A stretch of DNA of 9,462 nt from Pseudomonadota bacterium (GTDB lineage: Bacteria; Myxococcota; Myxococcia; Myxococcales; Anaeromyxobacteraceae), in the NCBI GenBank assembly GCA_023428085.1, contig JAEYZK010000003.1, positions 1 to 9,462 of the forward strand, given 5' to 3'. Positions 1 to 6,764 of this stretch are shown in pieces. The position numbers and the translations under genes were made by a program. Below the pieces are notes generated by a model. It saw nothing but the letters and a program-made list of their open reading frames with translations, searched no databases and was not told the origin of the DNA. Within the stretch, counting starts at the first letter, position 1, and each line of letters begins with the position of its first letter.

Positions 1-316
1 GCGCCGCGGGGGGCCCGGCGCTCGCGGGAGACGCGATCGCCGCCGCGGGCGCCTCCGCAGGGGCAGGCGCTCCGCCCGCCTCCGCGAGCGGCTCGACGAT
101 CACCGGCGGCGCGCCGGCCTCCGGGAACTCACGCCTGTCGGCGCGCGAGCGCGCTGCCTCCGCGAGGTAGGTGACCCGAGACGGCGCGACCCGGCGCGGG
201 AGGAGGCCCACCTTGGCCCGCTCCGCGTTGGACGGGCCCTGCTTCGTGGGAGCGACACCGGGGGAAGGGTTGGCGGCGAGCAGCGAGACGACCAGCAGCG
301 GCAGCGAGGGGGCCAT
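1..316 (-). CDS. Partial exported Ala/Pro-rich protein, unrecognised (5' part only)
   Basis: The minus strand is open from an ATG at 316-314 to the left edge, 105 codons with no stop, so the 3' end lies outside the window. The ATG follows a GGGAG ribosome-binding site with 8 bases between them. The product begins MAPSLPLLVVSLLAANPSPG, which looks like a short signal peptide: a hydrophobic stretch of about 10 residues, then Ala-Ala-Asn as a possible cleavage region, although there is no basic residue before it. Next comes a basic segment (about residues 33-70, with RAKVGLLPRR and SRADRREFPE), then a low-complexity Ala/Pro/Glu run from about residue 75. Such a run is typical of a linker in a secreted or periplasmic protein, with any domain presumably beyond the edge. 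I do not recognise a family. It lies 123 bases downstream of the REC-EAL gene on the same strand, so co-transcription is possible but unproven. Confidence refers to the frame being coding. Confidence 0.6.
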   Translation of the reverse strand, partial: MAPSLPLLVVSLLAANPSPGVAPTKQGPSNAERAKVGLLPRRVAPSRVTYLAEAARSRADRREFPEAGAPPVIVEPLAEAGGAPAPAEAPAAAIASPASAGPPAA

Positions 317-439
317 GCGGCGAGCTCCCGGTCCGGAGGGGGACCGCACGCTACAGGTGGACGCGCCGCGGCCCGCTCGCCATGCCCCGCAGCGCGCCCT
401 GCCCGACCGGGCGCCGCTCCGCACGCACTCCCTGCCGCT

Positions 440-1588
440 TCACAACCTCGGCTTGAGGAAGCCCCGCTCCGGCTTCCCGAACAGGTAGCCCTGGAACAGG
501 TGGCCCCCGAGCAGCGCGAGCGTGTCGCGCTCGGCGGGGAGCTCGATGCCCTCGCTGATGACGTCGATCCCGAGCTCGTCCGCGAGGCCCAGCACCGACC
601 GGACCACGCTCTGCTTGAGCGGCGAGACGTCCACGCCGCGCACGAGCGACATGTCGAGCTTCACCACGTCGGGCTCGATGCTCGCGAAGCTCGCGAGGCC
701 CGCGTAGCCCGCGCCGAGATCGTCCACGGCGAGGCGGTAACCCATCTCGCGGAGCCGCTCGACGCGCGCGGCGATGTCCGAGACCTCCTCGAGCGCGGTC
801 CGCTCGGTGATCTCGAGCACGACCTGGTGGGCGACCTGCGCGAGCGGCGAGGCGCGGTCGAGCAGCTCCGGATCCTCGAGGTCGCGCGCGTGGAGGTTCA
901 CGAAGAGGAGCGCGCCGGGGGGGACGGACCTCGCCTGCGCGGCGACGCGCCTGCGGATGGCCCGGCCGAGATCGGCCAGGCGGCCCAGCTTCTCGGCCGC
1001 GGTGAGGATGTCGTTCGGTCGGGCGAGCGGCCCATCGGAGCGGACCAGCGCCTCGTAGCCGAAGAGCCCGCGGCGGCCCCAGTCCACGATCGGCTGGAAC
1101 CCGATCCAGAGCTGCCGCAGCGACTCCTCGAAGTGCTGCGCGCAGGTCAGCTCCTCCTCGCTCGGACCGACCGCGCGGAGGGGGATGGGGAGCGGCGTCA
1201 CCTCGGACCGGCGCTGCCGGGCGCGCTGCCCGGCCTCCGCGGCGCCGCGCACCGTCGTGGCGAGCGCCTCGATGTCCACGGGCTTCGTCAGGTACCGGTA
1301 CGCGCCGAACTCGACCGCGCGCACCGCGGTCTCGAGCGCGGGCCCGCCGGTGACGAGCACCACCGGGACGTCGAGCGCCAGCTCGCGCAGGCGCTGGAGG
1401 AACTCGATCCCGGAGAGGCGCGGCATGTTGATGTCGGACACGACCGCGTCGAAGGCGCCGCCCCGCACCTTCTCGAGCGCCTCGACTCCGTCCGACGCCG
1501 TCTCCAGCTCCAGGCCCGAGGTGCGGAGCACCTTCATGTAGGCGGTCCGGACGATGGGGTCGTCTTCGACGAGGAGAACCTGGCTCAC
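440..1588 (-). CDS. REC-EAL response regulator, predicted c-di-GMP phosphodiesterase
   Basis: 382 residues from a GTG at 1588-1586, chosen because GGGAG lies 5 bases upstream and the receiver domain begins immediately (SQVLLVEDD); the open frame further upstream has no domain. Receiver domain, about residues 1-120: acidic pair E8/D9/D10, phospho-acceptor D52 (in SDINMP), T80 and K102 (in TKP). EAL domain, about 150-380: E179 in YEALVR, N231, E259 and E262 in LEITER, D289-D290 in the loop-6 motif DDLGAGYAG, K310, E346 and Q366. All metal-binding and catalytic positions known from EAL enzymes are present, so it is probably active and hydrolyses c-di-GMP to pGpG, with phosphorylation of D52 as the likely control. 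The layout and length match Pseudomonas RocR (REC-EAL, 392 residues). No histidine kinase is adjacent, so the partner is unknown. The enzyme has no membrane segment and should be cytoplasmic. The first 151 bases upstream of 1589 contain no obvious promoter. Confidence 0.93.
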   Translation of the reverse strand: MSQVLLVEDDPIVRTAYMKVLRTSGLELETASDGVEALEKVRGGAFDAVVSDINMPRLSGIEFLQRLRELALDVPVVLVTGGPALETAVRAVEFGAYRYLTKPVDIEALATTVRGAAEAGQRARQRRSEVTPLPIPLRAVGPSEEELTCAQHFEESLRQLWIGFQPIVDWGRRGLFGYEALVRSDGPLARPNDILTAAEKLGRLADLGRAIRRRVAAQARSVPPGALLFVNLHARDLEDPELLDRASPLAQVAHQVVLEITERTALEEVSDIAARVERLREMGYRLAVDDLGAGYAGLASFASIEPDVVKLDMSLVRGVDVSPLKQSVVRSVLGLADELGIDVISEGIELPAERDTLALLGGHLFQGYLFGKPERGFLKPRL

Positions 1589-1687
1589 GTTCGCTCCCGG
1601 ACTCGATCGGGAGCAGGGGGCGTGCCCGCGCGCACGGACCGGAAAACCGGCGCTTGCAGGTCGCGAGGGGCAGTCTGGGCCCACCCG

Positions 1688-1707
1688 GGGTGTGCGGTGC
1701 CGCACCC
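1688..1707. terminator. Hairpin between ccsA and the REC-EAL gene, possible terminator
   Basis: GTGCGG (1692-1697) and CCGCAC (1700-1705) form a perfect inverted repeat with a 2-base centre, extendable by flanking GG/CC with one bulged base. It lies about 50 bases beyond the ccsA stop codon and about 100 bases before the REC-EAL start. No T-run follows on either strand, so it is not a classic intrinsic terminator. It could equally be an operator dyad or chance in GC-rich DNA. The rest of 1589-1756 shows only a short CCGG-AAAA-CCGG dyad at 1639-1650. Confidence 0.3.
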
Positions 1708-1756
1708 ACGGTCCCGTACGTCGGGGACGGCGTGCCATCGAGTGCATGGGCGATCG

Positions 1757-3586
1757 CTACCGTGAGTGAACGGCCGGCGTCGCCGGGTCGCGCGTCGGGG
1801 GCGCGGGGGACGCCCGCCAGCTCTCCGCCTTCCAGAACCGCTCGGGCAGGAGCGCCACGCCCATGAGCAGGAGCTGCGAGGCGCAGAACGTGGCGAGCCA
1901 GAACGTGGCCGCGTCCATGAAGCCGTACGAGTGGAGCCCGACCCCGAGCATGTTCACGCCGAACCAGGAGAGGCTCGTGATGACGTTCCCGAAGATCGCC
2001 ATCGCGGCGATCCCGCGCTCGCGCACGTAGCCGCCCCACCGCGCGTGCAGGATGATGGCGGTCCACAGCACGATGAGGAGCGCGCCGTTCTCCTTCGGAT
2101 CCCAGCCCCAGAACCGCCCCCAGGACTGGTCGGCCCAGATGCCGCCGAGCACCGTGCCCACGAAGCTGAAGAACAGGGCGAAGCACACGACCCCGTAGAT
2201 CATCGACCCGAGCAGCCGATCGTCGCGCCGGTCGCGGTTCGGCGCGAGGTGCCGGTAGGCGGTCGCGGCGATCGCCAGGAAGCCCGCGAGGTAGGTGCCC
2301 GCGTAGCCGATGACGATGGTGATGACGTGGGTGGCGAGCCAGAAGTTCGAGTCCAGCACCGCCCGCATCATCTCCATCGTGTCGCCGCTCGTGGCGAGGT
2401 TCTGGGCGATGATCAGCGTCGCCGCGCCGACGGCGCCGGCGGCGAGCGTGCCGAACCCCCGCCGGTACCGCACCTCGAGCAGGATGCCCACGACCACCGC
2501 CACCCACCCCACCACCACGGCGGACGAGTAGAGGTTCGTGACCGGCGGGTAGCCCTGGAGCGCCACGCGCGCGGCGATCCCGACGGTCTGCACCACCGCG
2601 CCCGCGACGAGCAGCACGAGCGCCGCCGACCGGAGCCCCCCCGGGCGCGCGAGCCACGACGCGAAGACCGTCAGCAGCGCGAGCATGTAGAGCATGAACC
2701 CCGTGAGGAACGGATCGGCCCGGTTGAAGATCGACTCGAGGACCCCCTGGCGCGCGCCGGCCGGGTTCGCCGCCCGGACGTGCTGCGCGATCGACGCGAC
2801 GGCGGCGTTGAACGCGCCGGCGTCGCCGGCCGTCCACGCCTTGCCGAGGCTCGCCCACCCCTCGAGGATGGGGTCGCGCTGGCCGGAGGCGACCGCGGCG
2901 AGGCCGCGGCCCACCGTCCGCCAGTCGGTCGGCTTCGCGCCCGCCGCCGGCGGCAGCGGGCGGAACTGGGCGAACTGGTCCATCGCCTGGAGGTTCCGCG
3001 CCGCGGCGGGGCCGCCCTTCCCGAGCTCGTCGGCGAGCGTCGTGCCGGGGAGCTGGAGCGAGACCTTGAGCTTGCCGTACAGCGAGGCGCGCTCCGCGAG
3101 GTTCTGCGCCGCGCGCTGCACGCGCCGCTGATCGTTGTCCGTCGGCTGGATCATCGCCTGCCGCTCGACGGCGTCGAGGTGCGGGACCAGGTCCTGGAAC
3201 CGCGCGTAGGTCCGGCTCCCCTCCTGCTCGAGCCCGAGCAGCGCGAGCAGGTCGGGATCGTCGACCACGAACGCCGGGTAGGCGTCCGCGCGCGCGGGCC
3301 GGAACAGCACGTCGAGGAGCCACGCGCTGGCCGTGAGCTTGACCTGCTCCGACGCGCCGTCCGCGCCCTTCACCTCGGCCTTGAGGCTCGACTTCTGCCG
3401 GAGCATGAGCAGCGCGTTCCGGGCGACGCTGTCGAGGGGCTTCACGCGCCCGCCCTCGAGGGCGGGCAGCCGGCCGAAGGCGGCGAGGTCGAAGCCGTTC
3501 ACCGGTCGCGCGGGCACCAGCGACGCGCCCACGAGGACCACGGCGAGGCCGGCCGCGGCCCAGGGGAGGATCTTCTCGAGCTTCAT
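1757..3586 (-). CDS. ccsA: Cytochrome c biogenesis protein CcsA (System II heme export/ligation subunit) with large N-terminal domain
   Basis: 609 residues. The ATG at 3586-3584 overlaps the resB stop (ATGA) and has GGAGG 7 bases upstream. Residues about 8-24 are a membrane anchor. Residues about 25-290 form a soluble, presumably periplasmic domain that opens with a GGRVKPLD motif (45-52), which I recall from long CcsA proteins of other phyla. Residues about 295-582 are a polytopic region of roughly nine membrane segments. The heme-handling WWD motif is at 484-500 (IWADQSWGRFWGWDPKEN). Histidines H420 (THVITIVIG), H514 (ILHARW) and H552 (GLHSYG) match, in order and spacing (94 and 38), the P-His1, TM-His2 and P-His2 positions described for Helicobacter CcsBA. 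The role is to bring heme to the outer face of the inner membrane and attach it to CXXCH apocytochromes, together with ResB. Typical minimal CcsA proteins have only the membrane part, so the long N-terminal domain is notable. It is the last gene of the operon. Confidence 0.93.
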   Translation of the reverse strand: MKLEKILPWAAAGLAVVLVGASLVPARPVNGFDLAAFGRLPALEGGRVKPLDSVARNALLMLRQKSSLKAEVKGADGASEQVKLTASAWLLDVLFRPARADAYPAFVVDDPDLLALLGLEQEGSRTYARFQDLVPHLDAVERQAMIQPTDNDQRRVQRAAQNLAERASLYGKLKVSLQLPGTTLADELGKGGPAAARNLQAMDQFAQFRPLPPAAGAKPTDWRTVGRGLAAVASGQRDPILEGWASLGKAWTAGDAGAFNAAVASIAQHVRAANPAGARQGVLESIFNRADPFLTGFMLYMLALLTVFASWLARPGGLRSAALVLLVAGAVVQTVGIAARVALQGYPPVTNLYSSAVVVGWVAVVVGILLEVRYRRGFGTLAAGAVGAATLIIAQNLATSGDTMEMMRAVLDSNFWLATHVITIVIGYAGTYLAGFLAIAATAYRHLAPNRDRRDDRLLGSMIYGVVCFALFFSFVGTVLGGIWADQSWGRFWGWDPKENGALLIVLWTAIILHARWGGYVRERGIAAMAIFGNVITSLSWFGVNMLGVGLHSYGFMDAATFWLATFCASQLLLMGVALLPERFWKAESWRASPAPPTRDPATPAVHSR

Positions 3587-4824
3587 GGCGTGGCCTCCAG
3601 GGCCGCCTGCGCGCGGCGCGCGGTCTGGCCGCGGCCCCAGCGGACGAGCGAGATGCCGAAGTGGGCGACGAGGCCCACGGCGACGAGCAGGCAGGAGAAG
3701 TACGGGAGGAGCCAGCCGGGGTTCTCGACCACCTGCAGGATCGACACGTTCTCGCCCTGGAAGCTCGCCTGGTAGAACGTCTTGCCGCCGTAGCGGAGCG
3801 GCTGGTTCATCTTGATGAGCACGTCGCGCGCCTCGCGGGTGCGCGGGTTGGTGAGCCAGACCGCGGACGAGAAGTTCTTCGGGATGTTCGTCCCGGGGTA
3901 GCGGTCGTGGCTGAACTTCTTGAGCATGAGCGCGTACGGCAGGTACTCGCGCTCGCTGCGCATCATGAGGTCGTAGGTCCGGCCCTCGTGCTCGAGCCGC
4001 TGCGCGCGGTTGAGCCAGGTCGAGAGGAGCCACGTCTCCGGCCCGCTCCCCGCCGCCGCCCCCACCCGCTCGAGGATCACGGCCGGCATGTTCCGCTCGT
4101 CGTCGCGCGAGGTCCGCGGGACGCCGCGGGCCACGAGCTCGGGGCCGAGCCCGGCGCTCGCCATGCCCATGCCGCGATCGACGGTGCCGACCTGCGCGTT
4201 CGCGTGGAACTCCCTCACCCGGAAGGCGAGCGGGCGGCCCGGGACCTGCACCACCGCCCCGGGCCGGAGCATCGACTGCGGGATGCTGAAGACCTGGTCG
4301 TGCCGCGGATCGCTGCGATCGACGATCGCCAGCTCGGCCTTGGTCGGGCTCGTGACGAAGTTGACGGTCTGGCCGTTCTCGAAGAGGAGCTGGTGCTCGC
4401 GCTGGTACACGGCCGAGATGAACTCGCCGGCGACGAGCAGGATGAGCCCGAGGTGCACCACCCACAGGCCCGACTTCTTCCACGAGAGCTCGAGCCGCCG
4501 GAGCTGGGCGGCGACGAGGTTCACGATGAGCACGAGGCCGGTGAGCGCGCCGCCGGGGAAGACGGGGATCGAGAGGACCGTCCGCGGCACGTCCCACCAG
4601 ACGAGCCAGCTCCGCATGTAGATCTCGACCGCGCCCCAGGTCCCGAGCCGCACCTGCGCGAGCGTGCAGGCGACCACGAGCACCATGAGCACCGAGAGGC
4701 AGACGATGGTGAGCTTGAGCGAGGTGACCGCGTCCCACAGCGGCCTGAGCCACGACGCCGGCCGCGCGGACGAGGCCGGGGGAGGCGCCGTCGGCGCCGG
4801 GGCGGACTGGCTAGCGGGCTTCAA
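3583..4824 (-). CDS. resB: Cytochrome c biogenesis protein ResB (Ccs1 family)
   Basis: 413 residues from a TTG at 4824-4822, with GGGAG 8 bases upstream. I see no in-frame ATG or GTG before the first membrane segment, and the start overlaps the lipoprotein gene by 14 bases. After a Pro/Ala-rich cytoplasmic tail (1-25) come membrane segments at about 37-57, 82-106 and 118-138, then a large periplasmic domain (about 140-365), then a last membrane segment at about 371-396. H124 (WVVHLGLILL) in the third segment matches the conserved TM-His1 heme ligand of ResB/CcsB. Motifs YPGTNIPKNFSS (about 309-320), MNQPLRYGGKTFYQ (about 339-352) and ENPGWLLPY (about 367-375) are typical of the family. ResB supplies one transmembrane heme ligand and acts with CcsA as the System II cytochrome c synthetase. 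Translation is probably coupled on both sides, through the 14-base overlap upstream and the 4-base ATGA overlap with ccsA downstream. Confidence 0.93.
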   Translation of the reverse strand: MKPASQSAPAPTAPPPASSARPASWLRPLWDAVTSLKLTIVCLSVLMVLVVACTLAQVRLGTWGAVEIYMRSWLVWWDVPRTVLSIPVFPGGALTGLVLIVNLVAAQLRRLELSWKKSGLWVVHLGLILLVAGEFISAVYQREHQLLFENGQTVNFVTSPTKAELAIVDRSDPRHDQVFSIPQSMLRPGAVVQVPGRPLAFRVREFHANAQVGTVDRGMGMASAGLGPELVARGVPRTSRDDERNMPAVILERVGAAAGSGPETWLLSTWLNRAQRLEHEGRTYDLMMRSEREYLPYALMLKKFSHDRYPGTNIPKNFSSAVWLTNPRTREARDVLIKMNQPLRYGGKTFYQASFQGENVSILQVVENPGWLLPYFSCLLVAVGLVAHFGISLVRWGRGQTARRAQAALEATP

Positions 4825-5413
4825 GGCGGAGGCTCCCGAGGAGATCGAGGAAGGCGGGGCGGACGGCGGCGACGGCGTCGGCGTCGCCCGTCAGCTTGAA
4901 GAACCAGGTCTCGCCCTGCACCGCGGTGAGACCGGCGACCGTGCGGAGCTGCTTCGCACCGGTCGAGGTGAAGTCGTAGACGGCCAGCTCCCCGGCCGCG
5001 GTCCCGAGGACCTTGCGCGCCGGCGCGAGCTCCGGCGCGCCGAGCGGCGGGAGGCCGAGCTGGTTGCGCCACCGGTTCACGTTGGCGAGCTCGCCGCCCG
5101 CCGGGCCCGAGAGCCGGACGACCGTGACCTCCGCCTCCGCGCCGGGGGGCGTGAGCGTCGCGTGGCGCATGTCGCCGCCGCCGGGCCGCTCCTGCCAGCC
5201 CGCGGGGAGCGTCCACCGGATCCCGCCCTCGGCGGCGGCGGGCTGCGCGGCCGCGCCGGAGGCCGCCGCGGGCACCGCGCCCTGCTCCTTCTCGACGAGG
5301 TAGGTCCGGACACGATCCCGCTGGCAGGCTCCGAGGAGAAGCAGGGACGCGACCGCGCCCCAGACCCAGCGTCCGGGTCGGCGGAGGTCAGCGGTCGTTC
5401 CGGCGCGTGCCAT
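4811..5413 (-). CDS. Lipoprotein leading the resB-ccsA operon, function unknown
   Basis: 200 residues from an ATG at 5413-5411 with GAGGA 5 bases upstream. The open frame extends further upstream to 5584 but there it shows no ribosome-binding site and atypical codon use. The N-terminus is a lipoprotein signal: basic residues RRPGR (11-15), a hydrophobic stretch about 17-27, and lipobox LGAC with C30. A linker of Ala/Pro follows (about 46-63). The mature domain (about 65-200) has conserved-looking blocks: WTLPAGWQE (67-75), GGELANVNRWRNQLGLPPL (106-124) and GETWFFKLTGD (167-177). I recall similar NVNRW...QLGLPPL and WFFKLTGD blocks in uncharacterised proteins of Verrucomicrobia and Planctomycetes, some near ResB/CcsA, but cannot check this. 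Because it is first in the operon and overlaps resB, an inference is a role at the outer face of the inner membrane or the outer membrane in cytochrome c maturation. It has no CXXCH or CXXC motif, so it is neither a c-type cytochrome nor an obvious thiol reductase. Confidence 0.85.
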   Translation of the reverse strand: MARAGTTADLRRPGRWVWGAVASLLLLGACQRDRVRTYLVEKEQGAVPAAASGAAAQPAAAEGGIRWTLPAGWQERPGGGDMRHATLTPPGAEAEVTVVRLSGPAGGELANVNRWRNQLGLPPLGAPELAPARKVLGTAAGELAVYDFTSTGAKQLRTVAGLTAVQGETWFFKLTGDADAVAAVRPAFLDLLGSLRLEAR

Positions 5414-5439
5414 TTCGGTCCTCGAGGTCGTGCGTTGGA

Positions 5440-5519
5440 TGCGGGAGCCAGGGGGTAGTGACGGCGAACGCCTATCGGAGACAACCCGCAGGCGCGCAGA
5501 ATTTCCCACAGGTTGCGGG
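5440..5519 (-). promoter_or_regulatory. Structured leader of the lipoprotein-resB-ccsA operon (candidate)
   Basis: The 187 bases between the Hsp70 stop and the lipoprotein ATG are less GC-rich than the flanking genes. Read on the minus strand, CCCGCA (5519-5514), TGCGGG (5490-5485) and CCCGCA (5445-5440) occur in order, so the middle block can pair with either the first or the last but not both. Between the second and third blocks lies a small hairpin, GGC-GTTC-GCC. This resembles a mutually exclusive switch, but six-base GC blocks also arise by chance. I recognise no known riboswitch consensus. No convincing sigma-70 promoter is visible; GGGAAATT near 5505-5498 is a weak ECF-type -35 possibility. 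Confidence 0.3.
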
Positions 5520-5579
5520 GGAACGTAACGTCCGCGCTGATGCCCATCAATCGGAGGTTCGCCCGCCTGGAGGCAAACC

Positions 5580-5598
5580 GGCACCCCGATGGGGCGCC
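5580..5598 (-). terminator. Hairpin terminator after the Hsp70-like gene
   Basis: Starting 3 bases past the stop codon on the minus strand, GGCGCCCC (5598-5591), loop ATC (5590-5588) and GGGGTGCC (5587-5580) form an 8-bp stem with one G-U pair. GG and then a short TTT (5577-5575) follow. The stem is strong but the T-run is short. It separates the Hsp70-like gene from the downstream lipoprotein operon, which implies that the operon has its own promoter in 5414-5575. Confidence 0.5.
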
Positions 5599-5600
5599 CG

Positions 5601-6764
5601 TCAGTCCGCGAGCAGCGTCGGCTCGGCCGCGAGCAGGGCTGCGCCGCGGGCGACCGCGGTCTGGGGATCGTCCTCGAGCACGCACGGCCGCGGGAACGCC
5701 TGGGCGACGCCCACCCGCACCTGCGGCACGAACGTCGTCCCGCCGATGAGCAGCACCGCTCCCAGCCGCGAGAGATCGCCCAGCCCGGCCCGGTCGAGGG
5801 TCTGGGCGGCGGCGGCGATCGACCGGTCCACGAGCTCCGCCCAGTGCGGCGCGAGGTGGTCGCGCCGGACCATGAAGTCGAGGTGCTGGACGCGGCCGCC
5901 CACCGCGAAGGCGTCGCGGAGCTGGTAGCGCGCCTCGGGCGCGGACGAGAGCGCGCGCTTCACGAGCTCGCACTGGCGCTGGATGCGGTCCCAGACGACG
6001 ACGTCGCGGGTCACGTCCACGCCGTGCTGCCGGTAGACCCCGTTCGCCACCCAGCGCGCGAAGGCGGCGTCGAGGTCGTCGCCGCCCAGGCAATCGTCGC
6101 CGCCGGACGCGAGCACGCGCAGCTTCAGGCCGTCGCGCTGCACCACCGTCGCGTCGAGCGTGCCCCCGCCGAAGTCGTAGACGAGGACCGGCGCCGATCC
6201 CACGCCGGCGGCCCCCATCCCGCGCGCGACCCCGCCCGCGCAGGGCTCCGAGACGAGCCGGACGATCTCGAGGCCCGCCATGCGGCCGCAGCGGATCATC
6301 GCGTCGCGCACCGTCGCGCCGGCCGCGGCGGGCACGGTGAGGACCGCCTTGCCGATGCGGCAGCCGAAGCGCTCCTCGGCGCGCTCGCGCAGGTGCCGCA
6401 GGATGAGCGAGGCCACCTCCGACGCGGTGTGCTCGCCGGAGCGGACCACCACCGAGACCTCGCCCCTGCCCTGCGCCTTCACGCGGAAGGCCGCGGTCTG
6501 GTCGAGCAGCCGCGCCGCGGGGGAGTCCGCGGGCCGGCCGACGACGCGCTTGATGCCCACGACCGTGTTGGCCGGGTCGGTGGCGCGAAGCCGCACCGCG
6601 TCGGAGCCGACCACGGGCGGCCCTGCCTTCGGGAAGTGGACCGCGCTCGGGATGGACGCCTCGCCGCGACCGTCCAGCGCGTACTGGAAGCGGCCGTCGA
6701 TGACGACGGCGGCGGTGGAGTACGTCGATCCGAGATCGATCCCGAGGACCAGCTCCGAGGCCAC
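5601..6764 (-). CDS. Hsp70-family ATPase lacking the substrate-binding domain
   Basis: 387 residues from the GTG at 6764-6762, preferred because a purine-rich GAAAGG sits 5 bases upstream; another in-frame GTG at 6770 would add two residues. The whole protein is an actin/Hsp70-type nucleotide-binding domain. Phosphate-1 loop is GIDLGSTYS (8-16, D10). K72 in GIKRVVGR corresponds to DnaK K70. A TVPAAAG segment is at 144-150. SEPCAGGVA (172-180) replaces the usual NEPTAAALA, with E173 kept. Phosphate-2 is YDFGGGTLD (196-204; D197 and T202 match DnaK D194 and T199). GGDDCLGGDDLD (221-232) follows, then CELVKRALSS (265-274) and the adenosine-site motif LLIGGTTFVP (338-347). It ends at the point where DnaK begins its hydrophobic DVLLL linker, so there is no linker, peptide-binding domain or lid. 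It is predicted to bind and hydrolyse ATP in the cytoplasm; the client or partner is unknown. No dnaJ or grpE is nearby. It is divergent from aroG and followed by its own terminator. Confidence 0.87.
   Translation of the reverse strand: MASELVLGIDLGSTYSTAAVVIDGRFQYALDGRGEASIPSAVHFPKAGPPVVGSDAVRLRATDPANTVVGIKRVVGRPADSPAARLLDQTAAFRVKAQGRGEVSVVVRSGEHTASEVASLILRHLRERAEERFGCRIGKAVLTVPAAAGATVRDAMIRCGRMAGLEIVRLVSEPCAGGVARGMGAAGVGSAPVLVYDFGGGTLDATVVQRDGLKLRVLASGGDDCLGGDDLDAAFARWVANGVYRQHGVDVTRDVVVWDRIQRQCELVKRALSSAPEARYQLRDAFAVGGRVQHLDFMVRRDHLAPHWAELVDRSIAAAAQTLDRAGLGDLSRLGAVLLIGGTTFVPQVRVGVAQAFPRPCVLEDDPQTAVARGAALLAAEPTLLAD

Noticed and set aside
1700..1740. Minus-strand TGGCACGCCGTCCCC as a sigma-54 promoter for the REC-EAL gene
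   Set aside because: The -24-like TGGCAC is present, but the -12 GC dinucleotide is missing at the required spacing.
351..3323. Very long minus-strand open frame (about 990 codons) crossing the REC-EAL and ccsA genes
   Set aside because: It is in a different frame from the two recognised genes, is dominated by Arg/Ala/Gly/Pro with no domain, and runs through two families with intact motifs. It is a GC-rich shadow.
1766..4899. Long plus-strand open frames opposite ccsA and resB (for example 1766-3775 and 3661-4899)
   Set aside because: They are antisense to genes with clear motifs, and their composition (Arg, Glu, His, Asp-rich, no hydrophobic core) is what antisense reading of GC-rich genes gives.
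5414..5547. Short frame from an ATG at 5547 on the minus strand, reading MGISADVTFPRNLWEILRAC, as a possible leader peptide or small gene
   Set aside because: It has many A/T third positions unlike real genes here, no convincing ribosome-binding site, and runs out of frame into the lipoprotein gene. The lipoprotein start at 5413 has a good ribosome-binding site, so I treat this region as leader.
5440..5575. Known riboswitch (GEMM, cobalamin, TPP) before the cytochrome c maturation operon
   Set aside because: I looked for the conserved cores of these classes and found none; only simple pairing blocks are visible.
5414..5584. Upstream extension of the lipoprotein to 5584
   Set aside because: The extra 57 residues would bury the lipoprotein signal inside the chain. 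The ATG at 5413 gives a normal signal with C30 and has GAGGA correctly spaced.
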